A stretch of 64,000 bases of DNA from Bradyrhizobium sp. U87765 SZCCT0048. GTDB lineage: Bacteria; Pseudomonadota; Alphaproteobacteria; Rhizobiales; Xanthobacteraceae. The position numbers were made by a program, and so were the translations under genes. The notes beneath the pieces are model-generated. The model was not told the origin of the DNA. It ran no database searches and worked only from the letters and a program-made list of their open reading frames with translations. Shown in pieces: positions 35,056-44,305 of the stretch; the stretch's first letter is position 1; every line of letters begins with the position of its first letter. The stretch lies in the NCBI RefSeq assembly GCF_018131225.1, contig NZ_JAFCMM010000002.1, positions 124,001 through 188,000 on the forward strand, given 5' to 3'.

Positions 35056-36164
35056 GCCAGCGCCTCCTGCGGCCGCGCCAGCAACCGCTCGATGCGGTCG
35101 CACGCGCGCAGCGCCGCGGCCGTCCAGCTCCAGCGCTGGCCGATCGCCGCCGCCTGGCGCTGCGCCCGCGCATGCTGCACGTCGCGCTGGCGCACCATTG
35201 CCCGCATCACCTCGGCAAGGCCGTCGATGTCGGGCTCGGCCCATTCGCCATAGTCGCCATCGCCGCGCATGAAGTATGGCAGCGCCTCCGGTGACACCGG
35301 CGCCAGCGTGAACGGCACCGGATAGCTGTTGTCGTCGGTCGCGAACGCGGTATGGCCGGCGAAGTGGGTCAGCGCCGTCGGCAGCCCGCTCGCCATCGCC
35401 TCGAGCGGCGGCAGGCCCCAGCCCTCGGCGCGCGACGGCGCGACGAAAGCGTCGCAGCTGCGGTACAGCGCCGCGATGTCGCGGCGCCGCGGCAGCGGCT
35501 GCACCGGCACCACCCAGCGCCGTCGCCGCAACGCGAGGTTTTCGAGAAAGCGCACGGTGTCGAAACCCGGGATCATGCGGTTGTGGCAGGCCAGCACCAG
35601 GACCACCGGTTCGTCACGGCCGAAGGCGCGGTCGAACGCTTCCAGCAATTCGACCGTCCCCTTACGCGGCTCGGCCTTGCCGACATGCAGGAAGCGGAAG
35701 CCATCGACGCCGTCGAGCAGCGGCAGACGCTCGCCGTGCGGCTGAAACAGCAGATCGTCGACGCCTTCGGGCACGACGTGCACCCGCGCCGGCGCCACGC
35801 CGTTGTCGCGCAGCACCTGCGCGCCCCACTCGGACGGCGTCCACACCTCGTCGGCCATAGCGAGCGGAATCATCCAGTCGTCGGGCAGCCGGGTGGATTC
35901 CCACACGGTGAAGGAGATCTTGCGCGCCGGACAGCCGGCGAACATCGCGACGCCGGGTCCACTGCCGACGACGATGACGACATCGTCGCGATCGGGCCAG
36001 TCGCGCTGGGCGGGAAAACGGCCGTCCATGCGCGGCGTCATGTCGAGACCGCGCACGGGGCGTGACGACACCCGTTGCAGGGCGGCGAGAAAATCCGCCG
36101 CCTGCACCCCGAAGCCGGTCGCAGGCTCGCCGAGCATGCCCGCGACAAAGATCGTGCCGCTCAT
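35049..36164 (-). CDS. Glycosyltransferase family 4-like protein
   Basis: The 371-residue GT4-type enzyme begins MSGTIFVAGMLGEPATGFGV. FLHVGKAEPRKGTVELLEAF marks the donor-binding domain, and SCDAFVAPSRAEGWGLPPLE carries the E-X7-E motif. Its start overlaps the flavoprotein stop (TCAT/ATGA) and its end overlaps the second glycosyltransferase, so the three genes are translationally coupled. The sugar and acceptor are unknown. Confidence 0.87.
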   Translation of the reverse strand: MSGTIFVAGMLGEPATGFGVQAADFLAALQRVSSRPVRGLDMTPRMDGRFPAQRDWPDRDDVVIVVGSGPGVAMFAGCPARKISFTVWESTRLPDDWMIPLAMADEVWTPSEWGAQVLRDNGVAPARVHVVPEGVDDLLFQPHGERLPLLDGVDGFRFLHVGKAEPRKGTVELLEAFDRAFGRDEPVVLVLACHNRMIPGFDTVRFLENLALRRRRWVVPVQPLPRRRDIAALYRSCDAFVAPSRAEGWGLPPLEAMASGLPTALTHFAGHTAFATDDNSYPVPFTLAPVSPEALPYFMRGDGDYGEWAEPDIDGLAEVMRAMVRQRDVQHARAQRQAAAIGQRWSWTAAALRACDRIERLLARPQEALAC

Positions 36165-37954
36165 GGGTAGTAATTGTAGCGCGGCGGCGCCACCGCGGTG
36201 ATCGGGTTGTTGTTGGAAACGGTGAACGTGCCGCCCAGCGACCTGATCACCCCGGCCGCGCAGTTCAGTCCCGATTGCAGGGCGCCATCAGCCCAGCCGC
36301 CGGTCCACGACGTGCAATCACCGGCAATATAGACGAGGTTGTCGGCGGTCGAGCCGGCCTTGCCGAAGTCGCGATAGACCGTGTCGATGTAGGGATCCTG
36401 TCCCGGCTGTGCCAGCGTGAAGGCACCGTAGTAGTCCTTGGTCGACTGCCAGACCACACAGCGCATGTCCTGTGCGAGATTGCCGCTGAACGGCACGAGC
36501 TGATCGGCATAGTCGAAGAACGGCGTGCCCGCGGTGATGGTGCGGATCTCCGCCTTCAGTGCGTTGAGTAGTTCGACCGGGTCGAGCGCCTGGGTCTTGG
36601 TCGAGTCGTCCTCCCAGGTGTAGGTGACCAGCACCACGCCGCTCTGCGGATCGCCGTAATCCAGCGTGTAGAGCTGCGGCAGCTTTGTATCGGACAGGAT
36701 GTTCCGCGGGAAGCGCGTGTTGGTCCAGAACTTCTTGGTGCGCAGGAACAGCTTGGTCGACGACGTGACATGGATACGGTTGATCGCCTCGCCGACATTG
36801 GGATAGGTCGTCTGCAGGTTCGGCGGCAGCTGCGGCTGTGCGTCGCTCAACGACAGGTCCATCTCCATCGCCCGTGTCGTCGCGGCGACGATCACCCGGT
36901 TGAACGTCTGCTTGGTGCCGTTGGCCAGCGTCAGCGTCACCGTGTTCGGCTGCTGCTCGGCGACCTTGACATGGGCGACGCGGGTGTTCGGGTGGTAGAC
37001 GCCGCCGGCCGACGCGAAGCGGCCGAGGAAATGCTCGCAGAGCTGCGAGATGCCGCCCGGCACGAAGCGCTGATCGGTCTCCAGCGCATTGGTGAGCAGG
37101 CGGTAAATGTAGTTGAAGCCGATGCCGTACAACGGGCCGAAGCCGCCGGAACCGATGCCGAGCGTGCCGAAGCGCGTGAAGTCCTCGGCGCTCCACACCG
37201 CGCCGGCCGGCACCTGCCACTTGTGCTGCGGCCCGAAAATCTTGGCGAGGCCGGTATAGAAGCTGTCGTTGCCGAACTCGTTGATGTAGCGCTGCCAGGC
37301 ATTGGTCACCTGCGCGAGCGCGGTGCCATTGGTCGGCGACACCTGCAGGGTGTTATTGAAGGACACCGACGACCAGAACGCGGTGCCGTTCGGCACCGTG
37401 ATGCCGTTGTTGACCAGCGCGATCCAGCCGTTCCACACCCGCTCGAAGCCGTTGGGCGGCACGGAAGGGTTGGTCCACATCTGGCCCTGGCCCTTGTAAT
37501 AGACCCAGGTCGGCTGCTTGCCGGGATCGGGGAAGTTCGCCGTGGTCTGGATGCCGAAGGCATCGAGGTAGTAGAACAGCGCCTCCTCGCTCGGCGGAAA
37601 GCGCATCGCGCCCATCTCCGCGATGTCGACCGTGGCGACGCCGTTGGAGTCGCGGTAGCGCGAGCTGTAGAGACGGCCGCCCGGCGGCCGCTTGTCGGCT
37701 GCTTCCTCGGCGGTCTCGGCATCGAACAGCGTCACCTTGGCGCCGCACTTCTGCAGCTCGAACGCGGCGACGCAGCCCGCGGCGCCGCCACCGACAATGC
37801 CGACGCTCTGGCCGCTGAGCTTGCCGATCGGCGCATTGATGCCGCCGGACTGCTTCAGCCAGTTGGAGTAGATGAAGTTGGGGGTATCGACGAATGCCTG
37901 CGGCGGCACCGCCTGTGCTGCAAACGGACGAAGATTGGGAATGAATGTCGCCAT
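36161..37954 (-). CDS. FAD-dependent L-amino-acid oxidase/monooxygenase-like protein
   Basis: The 597-residue flavoprotein has the dinucleotide motif GGGAAG at residues 55-60 and acidic E80 for ribose. It has the LAAO/tryptophan-monooxygenase motif EMGAMRFPP, in which R118 corresponds to the substrate-carboxylate arginine. C-terminal WTGGWADGALQSG is the FAD isoalloxazine region. An L-amino acid or a related amine is the likely substrate. AGGAG precedes the ATG. No signal peptide is seen. It heads a coupled unit with two glycosyltransferases, an unusual combination. Confidence 0.85.
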   Translation of the reverse strand: MATFIPNLRPFAAQAVPPQAFVDTPNFIYSNWLKQSGGINAPIGKLSGQSVGIVGGGAAGCVAAFELQKCGAKVTLFDAETAEEAADKRPPGGRLYSSRYRDSNGVATVDIAEMGAMRFPPSEEALFYYLDAFGIQTTANFPDPGKQPTWVYYKGQGQMWTNPSVPPNGFERVWNGWIALVNNGITVPNGTAFWSSVSFNNTLQVSPTNGTALAQVTNAWQRYINEFGNDSFYTGLAKIFGPQHKWQVPAGAVWSAEDFTRFGTLGIGSGGFGPLYGIGFNYIYRLLTNALETDQRFVPGGISQLCEHFLGRFASAGGVYHPNTRVAHVKVAEQQPNTVTLTLANGTKQTFNRVIVAATTRAMEMDLSLSDAQPQLPPNLQTTYPNVGEAINRIHVTSSTKLFLRTKKFWTNTRFPRNILSDTKLPQLYTLDYGDPQSGVVLVTYTWEDDSTKTQALDPVELLNALKAEIRTITAGTPFFDYADQLVPFSGNLAQDMRCVVWQSTKDYYGAFTLAQPGQDPYIDTVYRDFGKAGSTADNLVYIAGDCTSWTGGWADGALQSGLNCAAGVIRSLGGTFTVSNNNPITAVAPPRYNYYP

Positions 37955-38296
37955 ACCACGGCTCCTAAAGCATCTTTGCTTCTGAAAAGCTCAGGTCTCG
38001 CAGCGCGAATAGCGAGCAGTCGGCGCGCCAGCGTCATTTGCCAAGTCTGACAAATTCGTCTGGTCGCACCATCATTACTACTGATGATTTTGGCTGCCGT
38101 AATTTTTGCAGCGCGCGATGAAGGATGCGATCGCCGGTACGGCGTGCCTGCCGTTCGACGACCTCGCGCGGTGGCGAGGGGACCTGCGCGAAGGAAGAGT
38201 CGTTAAACTTCGCTTAAAATCACGAGACTGGCCACGCTTCGCACAAGCCCCGCCGGTGGACCACATGTGTCCGGATCGACGGGCCGCGAACCGGGA
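37955..38296. other. Intergenic region upstream of flavoprotein operon
   Basis: This 342-bp stretch is relatively AT-rich near 38060-38110 (ACTACTGATGATTTTGGCTG) and probably holds the flavoprotein promoter. A weak 5-bp-arm hairpin near 38093-38113 may end the upstream cytochrome genes. A plus-strand ORF here has no family support. Confidence 0.5.
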
Positions 38297-38629
38297 TCAA
38301 TCGAGGCAACCACCATCGATCCAGTCCTCGATTTCCTTGATCTGGGGATCGGGAATGTACGGCCCCCCTTGCGGCATGCGTGATGCCGGCCCGTTCCGGC
38401 CCGTCCGCAAATCGACGATCAGGTTGGCGAGGTGTCCCTGACCGTTGCCGATGACCTCGGGTTGAATAAGACGCGCTCCATGACCGACAGCTGCGAGAAG
38501 CGCCGCCTTCGTTGCCCAGGAGAACGTCTTCCCGTGCCCGGACAGATCGGCGGGGTTGTCATTCCCGGGATGGCTCTGCCAGACCCTGATGCTTTCATCG
38601 AGAATAGCTTTTACACGGTCGAAACCCAT
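38297..38629 (-). CDS. Cytochrome-c-domain-like small protein lacking a haem motif
   Basis: The 110-residue protein ends like the C-terminal part of a class I cytochrome c (ASRMPQGGPYIPDPQIKEIE, then DWIDGGCLD; the methionine-loop and final helix). It contains no CXXCH, so covalent haem is not expected. The start at 38629 has GGAGG four to five bases upstream. Further ATGs lie at 38632 and 38644. It is 25 bp after a true CXXCH gene, so it could be a partner or a degraded domain. Confidence 0.68.
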   Translation of the reverse strand: MGFDRVKAILDESIRVWQSHPGNDNPADLSGHGKTFSWATKAALLAAVGHGARLIQPEVIGNGQGHLANLIVDLRTGRNGPASRMPQGGPYIPDPQIKEIEDWIDGGCLD

Positions 38630-38654
38630 CATGCCCTCCATCACATCTTTTATT

Positions 38655-40073
38655 TTATGGAAGCTCGCTCAAAAATTTCGAAAGGACGTGGCTGACATTG
38701 AGCCGCTTGGCGGGAATGATCGTCGCTCCGGTACGATCGTCCGTCACACGCTTGGTGTTGTGGCAACTGAAGCAATTCGGCCGCTGATCGGCCGCTTGCG
38801 TGAAGGATTCCATCGCGGTGCTGGAGAGACGGTCCTCACCTGCCACCATTGCGCCGGCGGAATCCGTCGTCTGACCATCGTCGTTCTGAAACAGGACGCC
38901 GGATTTGAAATCCCGCGCGGGATTGTCGAGCCAGATGGCGCCGACGAGCTGATAGTGCTGCCGGGCGTCTTCCGGCGCGAGCGTCCCGCCCTTGAAGAGC
39001 GCCGTCATGCTCGTGTTGACTGCGCTGATGTCGTCATCTTCGTCCGTCGTATCCGACTTGGATGCGGGAAACATGCGATAGACAGGTGTCGAAATGACCC
39101 CTCCCTTGTCGAAGGATTGGGTCGCCGGATTGAAATGCGCAAAGCGCTCCGCAACGCTGTTGGGGAGATTGGCCGCGGAAGCAGGCGTTCCCGCCCTGTA
39201 GAGCGGCCAATCGGTCGCGGAAATGACTGTTGTACCGGATGGCGCATTTGAAGCGGCCGCGGGCGCGTTATCACGCAAGCCATTGGCGCCGACATGTTCG
39301 AAGGTCGCCCATATGAACTCGGGATGTCCCTTGAGCACGAACACGACATGAATGGCGATGAGGGCCACCTCGACGTCCCGCGTGCCCGTCCCCGGGACGA
39401 CGTCGCCGTCCTTGACTTCCAGTATCGGAACGCGCGCCTGCGTGATGAAGTAGTCCGCGCGACGCAGCGCCGGCGTCACGATCTGCCAGGCGGATTTGAG
39501 CTCGATCGCCCCCTCGCCGAATTCGATTTTGTCGGGATCTGCGTTGAGCAGGGCCGTCTTTGTCGTCAGCTTGTTCGTCTTGATGAAGTCGCTGAACACG
39601 CCGTTGACGTGAATGGCGTAATAGATCGGGTTGCCGTTGCCATCGATCAACAGTCCTCTCAGCGGCCCGGCCTGATTGATCCCTGCATCGATTCCCGGCG
39701 GATTTCCAGGCGTGTTGAGAAGCTTCTCATTGGGCAGCTGCGCGACACGCGGAGCAAGACTCAAGATCCCTGCTTTTTCGCGCGCGAACTGAAAATTGTG
39801 CTCTGCTCCGAAAAGCTCGGGGATCGTCGAGTATGTCCGAAGAAAGCGCGTGCTCTTGCCGTCCGGCTGCATGACGAAGAGAAAATGCTGCCAGGCTGCC
39901 TGGTAGAAAGGACAGTCCGGCTGCGGGTGAGGCGGCAGAACGGCCTGATAGGTGGGATCGGGCGTGTTCGGCAACCAGTTCGCGGGTGCGTCACACGCGG
40001 CTTCGGCACGCATCGCGGAAAGGGAGCAGGCGGCGACGGCAATCAACACACGCAATATATGATGTCTCATCAT
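38655..40073 (-). CDS. Secreted single-haem cytochrome-family protein
   Basis: The 472-residue protein has a signal peptide (MMRHHILRVLIAVAACSLSA, cleavage near AEA-ACDAP) and one haem-attachment motif, CFSCH at 434-438, close to the C-terminus. The large middle (residues about 30-420) contains HFLFVMQPDGKSTRFLRTYS and AIHVNGVFSDF, and I recognise no enzyme in it. It would be a periplasmic c-type protein, probably a redox partner or haem-containing enzyme. Base composition is visibly lower in GC than flanking genes, a hint of transfer. Confidence 0.75.
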   Translation of the reverse strand: MMRHHILRVLIAVAACSLSAMRAEAACDAPANWLPNTPDPTYQAVLPPHPQPDCPFYQAAWQHFLFVMQPDGKSTRFLRTYSTIPELFGAEHNFQFAREKAGILSLAPRVAQLPNEKLLNTPGNPPGIDAGINQAGPLRGLLIDGNGNPIYYAIHVNGVFSDFIKTNKLTTKTALLNADPDKIEFGEGAIELKSAWQIVTPALRRADYFITQARVPILEVKDGDVVPGTGTRDVEVALIAIHVVFVLKGHPEFIWATFEHVGANGLRDNAPAAASNAPSGTTVISATDWPLYRAGTPASAANLPNSVAERFAHFNPATQSFDKGGVISTPVYRMFPASKSDTTDEDDDISAVNTSMTALFKGGTLAPEDARQHYQLVGAIWLDNPARDFKSGVLFQNDDGQTTDSAGAMVAGEDRLSSTAMESFTQAADQRPNCFSCHNTKRVTDDRTGATIIPAKRLNVSHVLSKFLSELP

Positions 40074-40242
40074 TCATCCCCGGCAATCCAAGATGAATAT
40101 CGGCAAGATCGAAAATCATTACGCCGGCACGCAAACAGCGGAGCGTCGGCGGGCAAAATACATTCTCAAAACCAAACAGAAGAAATCATGAAGTCTGCGA
40201 ACTATAGCAGACGCGCAGCGGTTGAAAAGCGCGCCCCGACGT

Positions 40243-43200
40243 TCAGTTCTGCAGGGACGGGGCGAGCTGCAGCGGCGGGCGCGGCACGGGCTTCGAATGA
40301 CGCACGGTGCCCGGCGCGGGGCGGATCTCGATCGGCGGCGGCAACGGCTGCACATCGTTCGCCGGCGGCACGGCAGCAGCCTGCGGAGGCGTGGCATGTG
40401 GCGGCGAAGCGGGCGCTGCCGTCGGCACACGCGGCTTCGGCTCCTGGCGTCGTGGATCGCGCCCCGGTACCGGCACACCGGTTGCGGGCAACGCGCCGGG
40501 AACGGGATCGATCGTGCGCGGCAACGATGCCGTCGCCGGCGGCGATGGCGTCGCGGGAGGCAGCGGCTGGGCCTGCGGGAGCGCCACGGTCGGCGACAAT
40601 GTCGCCGGCGGCCGGGCGGCGGCGGGCGGCGATGCCGGCGCTGGCCCGGCCGGCGCCGGCTCGCCACGCTCGATCGCATCGAGCCGGCGGGTCTCGCGGT
40701 CGATCGCGCGCACCGCGAGCCACGACGACAGCGAGGTCACGTCGAGCGTCCAGTCGAGGCGCTCGGGCGGACCATGGGCATAGAGCTGGATCTCCGGCCG
40801 GCTGGTCTCGGTGCCGATGCGTGTCGCGGTCAGGCTGGCGCGCAGGTCGGCCTGGTCGGCGGTGATGTCATAGCCGCCGGAGACGATGGCCCGCGCCCCA
40901 TCGGCATCGAGCGTGGTCGCGATCACCCGCAGGCTGCCGTCACGGATGCTGAACGGCACCTGCACCGACGGCACGGCGAGCGGCGCCCCCTTCAGGGCCG
41001 CGGTGACGACGTCGCGCAGCGCCCGGTCGTTCGCCGCCTGCCCGGTGTCGCTCGCCGCGATCGCGGCGTCGAAGGCACGGGGGTCGAGCCCGCCGATCCG
41101 CGCCGCCTCGATCGCGATGGTGCCGTTGCCGGACAGCGCCCCGAGCAGCGCGCCGGCGCTGCGGCCGCGCGCCGCCAGCGCCATCTGCAGCGAGGTGCGG
41201 CCGGCGGGCGGCGTGAGACCGCGCCACGCGAGCGCGGCACCATCGACCTCGGCAAGCTGCACATGGGCATCGAGCGCAAGCCCGTCGCGGCCGGTGCTGG
41301 CGGTGACGTCGGCTGTGGCGCTGCCGCCGCCAAGCCCGCCCTTGAGGTTGTCGATCGCCAGCGACACGCCGTTGCCCTTCAGCGTGCCACCGACCTGCTT
41401 CAGCTCGATGCCGCCGGGCAGGACGGCGCGCACCGCCTGAAAACCAAGTTCGCCGCGCGCGCCGGCGAGCGGACCGCGCGCGAGCGGCTCATCGGCGCCG
41501 CGGCCGCCGGCGCCGATCGCAAGGCCGAACGCTGCGCCGAGATCGAGCAGGTCGATGCCGAGCTCGCCGGAGAACGCCGGCTCGTCGCCGCGGGTCAGCG
41601 CGAGGCGGCCGCGCACATGCGATCCGGCCACGGTGGCATCGATATCCTCGAAGCCGAACCGCGGTCCGGCGATCACAAGGCGCGACGACAGCCCGACCGC
41701 GAGCGCGGGCACGCGCCCGGCCGGAAGATCGAACAGCGGCGCGATATCGAGCTTGCGCGCGGCGATGGACATCGCCGCCTTCGCCTCGTCCGCCCACGGC
41801 TCGCAGGTCCCCTGTGCATCCGCATCGAGATTGGCGCCGGCGAGCTTCGCCTTGAAGCGCAGCGGCGCCTTGTAGGCGCCGGTGGCGGTGGCCTCGATCT
41901 GCGCCGCGCCGTCGCCGACGGCGATGCTGCGCTCGAGGCCGAGCAGCGTCAGCAACGTGCGCCCCTGATCGGCGCTCAGCCGACCATCGACATTGACCTC
42001 GCTGCGCGTCAGCGCGTCGTTGTCGAGCCGGTTGAGCGCCGCGCCAGGCGGCGCCGCGGACGCGCGCACCGTACCCTTGAGCTGTGGCGTATCGAGATCG
42101 AAGGTCGCCAGCACGTTCGCGGCGTCGGCGCGGCCGCCGGTCGCCCGGTCGCCCTTGTCCATCCGGTCAAGCGTCAGCGCGACCTTGAGCTTCGCGCCTG
42201 GCTTGCCGCTGGCGCTGACCGGCGCAGGCGGCCCAGGCGGCAGCGCCGCAAGCCGTGTCGCGACCGCGGCCGGCAGCACCGGCGCCAGGAATGACGACAG
42301 CGCGCCGAGCGATGGCCCGCGCACCTTGAGCCCGAGCTTGCCGGTGATCGCGGCGCGATCGAACGCGCCGCTGCCCTCGACAGCGACCCCGCCGGCGCCG
42401 CCGAGTCTGAGGCTGGTCAGCGTCAGCGCGGCAGGACCGTAGCTGGCGTCGAGCAGCAGCGGCGTGAGTTCCTGGCCCTGCACGACGCCGCGGCCGATAT
42501 CGAGCGACAGCTGCGCCTCGTCCGGCCACTCGCCCTGCGGGCCCGCGAAGGCACGGGCAAAGCCGGCGACGACATCCAGATCGGCGCGCGCCGCCTTGAG
42601 GCTGGCTTCGAGCTTCAGCCCGCCGGTCCCCTTGCCCGCCGCGCCATCCGACAGCGCCAGCCGGCCCTCGACCGCCGAGCCCTCGACATCGGCGGTGACA
42701 CGCTCGAGCGCGATACGCTCCGCGGCGACGTTGAGATTGCCGGCGAGCCGCAACGGCCCCTGCAGGCGCAGCGCGGCATCACCGCGGCCGCGCAGCCAGG
42801 CCGCGAGATTCTCCGGATCGGACGATTCGACCTTGAGATCCCCCCGGAAATCGCCCCCCGGGGCCAGGCGCCCGGCGAGCGTGATCTGGGTACCGCCCGG
42901 CGCACGCGCCTCGATGCGATCAGCGATCCAGCCGTCGGTGTCGCCATGGAGTTCCGCGGCGATGCCCTGCACCGGCCGGCCGCCAAGCATGATGGTCTCG
43001 GCCTCGACCTCGAGTCGCGCGGCGAAAGGCGGCACCGGAATGGCGGCGACGACGCCGCGCAGGCCGGGGATCAGGCGCGTCGGCTCGGTGCCCGCACTTT
43101 CCTTGGCGAGCAGGCGGTCGGCATCGAGCTGGCGCGCGGCGAGCGCCGCCCGCAACGCCGGCGCCGCGCCGAAACGCAGATCCGCGCTGCCCGCGAGCTT

Positions 43201-44055
43201 GAGTCCGATGTCATCGGAGCCATACGTCACCTCGACCTGCTCGAACTTCGCGGCCGCCGGATCCGCCTTCACCCGGGCACCGAGCTTCCACGGCGTCTGC
43301 AGGCGATGGCCGCCATCGGTGCGCAGCGCGATCGCCCGCGACAGCGTCAGCGCGCCTTCGAAGCGCGGCGTCTGGTTCGCGGTCGTGACGACACCGTCGA
43401 GATCGACCCCGAACGGACGCTCGGCGGGATCGACGGTGACACGGACACGCGTGCCGTTGCCGTCGGCGCCACGGCCGGTGACAAGGCGGAAGGGATAGCG
43501 CACGCCGCGAAAGACGGCGTTGCCGTCGCCGCGTGCCGCACCTGCGAGCGGGCGCACGTCGCCGCTGAAGGCGATGTCGTCGAGCACGAAGGTCGCGCCG
43601 CTGGCGGCGTCATGCAGCGCGGCCCGGCCGGTCAGGCTAAGGCGGTCGACCGCGACCGCGGCAAGGCTCGCGCCGCCATTGCCGAGTGGCGAGACGAACT
43701 GACCACGGGCATCGAGACCAAGCGCGAGATCGAGGCCATTGACGGTGAGGTCAGTCGCCCGCCATTCGCCGCGCAGCAGCGAGCCGAGGGCAAACTCGAC
43801 GTCGAGCTTGTCGGCGCGCAGGCGGCGGTCGTCGGCGCCGCTCCCGACCGTCACCGACCGCAACCGCAGCGTCGGCGTCGGCAACAGCCGCGCATCGAGC
43901 TGGCCGCCAACCCGCACGGGCGCGCCCACGATGCGGGTCGCCTCGGCCTCGAATTGCGGCCGGAACTGGTTCCAGTCGATGAAATACGGTCCGACCAGCG
44001 CGGCCAGCAGCGCAAGGATGAAGGCGATCGCCAGTCCGAGCAGCGTGGTCTGCAC
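40243..44055 (-). CDS. AsmA-family protein (large)
   Basis: The 1270-residue protein has one N-terminal membrane anchor (MQTTLLGLAIAFILALLAAL). The AsmA start VGPYFIDWNQFRPQFEAEAT follows, then a long repetitive beta-structure typical of bridge-like lipid-transfer proteins. The C-terminal AsmA domain lies around residues 850-1060 (DVTASTGRDGLALDAHVQL). The last 130 residues are proline/alanine-rich. AsmA proteins lie between the inner and outer membrane and influence lipid transport. A -35/-10 pair is visible at 44144-44172. Monocistronic. Confidence 0.92.
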   Translation of the reverse strand: MQTTLLGLAIAFILALLAALVGPYFIDWNQFRPQFEAEATRIVGAPVRVGGQLDARLLPTPTLRLRSVTVGSGADDRRLRADKLDVEFALGSLLRGEWRATDLTVNGLDLALGLDARGQFVSPLGNGGASLAAVAVDRLSLTGRAALHDAASGATFVLDDIAFSGDVRPLAGAARGDGNAVFRGVRYPFRLVTGRGADGNGTRVRVTVDPAERPFGVDLDGVVTTANQTPRFEGALTLSRAIALRTDGGHRLQTPWKLGARVKADPAAAKFEQVEVTYGSDDIGLKLAGSADLRFGAAPALRAALAARQLDADRLLAKESAGTEPTRLIPGLRGVVAAIPVPPFAARLEVEAETIMLGGRPVQGIAAELHGDTDGWIADRIEARAPGGTQITLAGRLAPGGDFRGDLKVESSDPENLAAWLRGRGDAALRLQGPLRLAGNLNVAAERIALERVTADVEGSAVEGRLALSDGAAGKGTGGLKLEASLKAARADLDVVAGFARAFAGPQGEWPDEAQLSLDIGRGVVQGQELTPLLLDASYGPAALTLTSLRLGGAGGVAVEGSGAFDRAAITGKLGLKVRGPSLGALSSFLAPVLPAAVATRLAALPPGPPAPVSASGKPGAKLKVALTLDRMDKGDRATGGRADAANVLATFDLDTPQLKGTVRASAAPPGAALNRLDNDALTRSEVNVDGRLSADQGRTLLTLLGLERSIAVGDGAAQIEATATGAYKAPLRFKAKLAGANLDADAQGTCEPWADEAKAAMSIAARKLDIAPLFDLPAGRVPALAVGLSSRLVIAGPRFGFEDIDATVAGSHVRGRLALTRGDEPAFSGELGIDLLDLGAAFGLAIGAGGRGADEPLARGPLAGARGELGFQAVRAVLPGGIELKQVGGTLKGNGVSLAIDNLKGGLGGGSATADVTASTGRDGLALDAHVQLAEVDGAALAWRGLTPPAGRTSLQMALAARGRSAGALLGALSGNGTIAIEAARIGGLDPRAFDAAIAASDTGQAANDRALRDVVTAALKGAPLAVPSVQVPFSIRDGSLRVIATTLDADGARAIVSGGYDITADQADLRASLTATRIGTETSRPEIQLYAHGPPERLDWTLDVTSLSSWLAVRAIDRETRRLDAIERGEPAPAGPAPASPPAAARPPATLSPTVALPQAQPLPPATPSPPATASLPRTIDPVPGALPATGVPVPGRDPRRQEPKPRVPTAAPASPPHATPPQAAAVPPANDVQPLPPPIEIRPAPGTVRHSKPVPRPPLQLAPSLQN

Positions 44056-44143
44056 GATGGTCTCTCGTTATGCGGCTGCAGCCAGCCGCGATTCGTCGGC
44101 TCTGGTTGTCATTAGCAGGTCTTCGGCGCGGGAAGATGCGCCT

Positions 44144-44172
44144 ATATTAGGGCCAACTGTGGCGAAGTCACA
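44144..44172 (-). promoter_or_regulatory. Probable asmA promoter
   Basis: On the minus strand TGTGAC (44172-44167) and TAATAT (44149-44144) are separated by 17 bp, about 90 bp before the asmA start codon. A CTGTG/CACAG inverted repeat (44157-44173) overlaps the -35, and could be an operator. Confidence 0.5.
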
Positions 44173-44251
44173 GCAGCTCCAACGCCGCAGGGGCCGCATG
44201 CACAGCATGACAGGCCCCCGTGACAACAGCCCGACGCCCCGCCAGACGACA

Positions 44252-44281
44252 CGGCCGGCCGCGGGGGGGCGCGGCCGGCCG
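44252..44281 (-). terminator. Terminator hairpin after FAD oxidase gene
   Basis: Perfect 12-bp GC arms at 44252-44263 and 44270-44281 enclose a six-G loop. It lies 24 bp after the flavoprotein stop codon on the minus strand. Very stable, with only a short weak U-tract. Confidence 0.7.
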
Positions 44282-44305
44282 GGAACAGCTGGGATCGGCG
44301 GCGGC

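Noticed and set aside
32497..35253. 918-residue plus-strand ORF opposite the LuxR and glycosyltransferase genes
   Set aside because: Long antisense frames are common in GC-rich DNA. Its translation is Arg/His/Ala/Gln-rich with no family, while the opposite strand encodes clear domains.
38106..38441. 111-residue plus-strand ORF in the gap upstream of the flavoprotein
   Set aside because: No family, no ribosome site, and it overlaps the real gene at 38297-38629.
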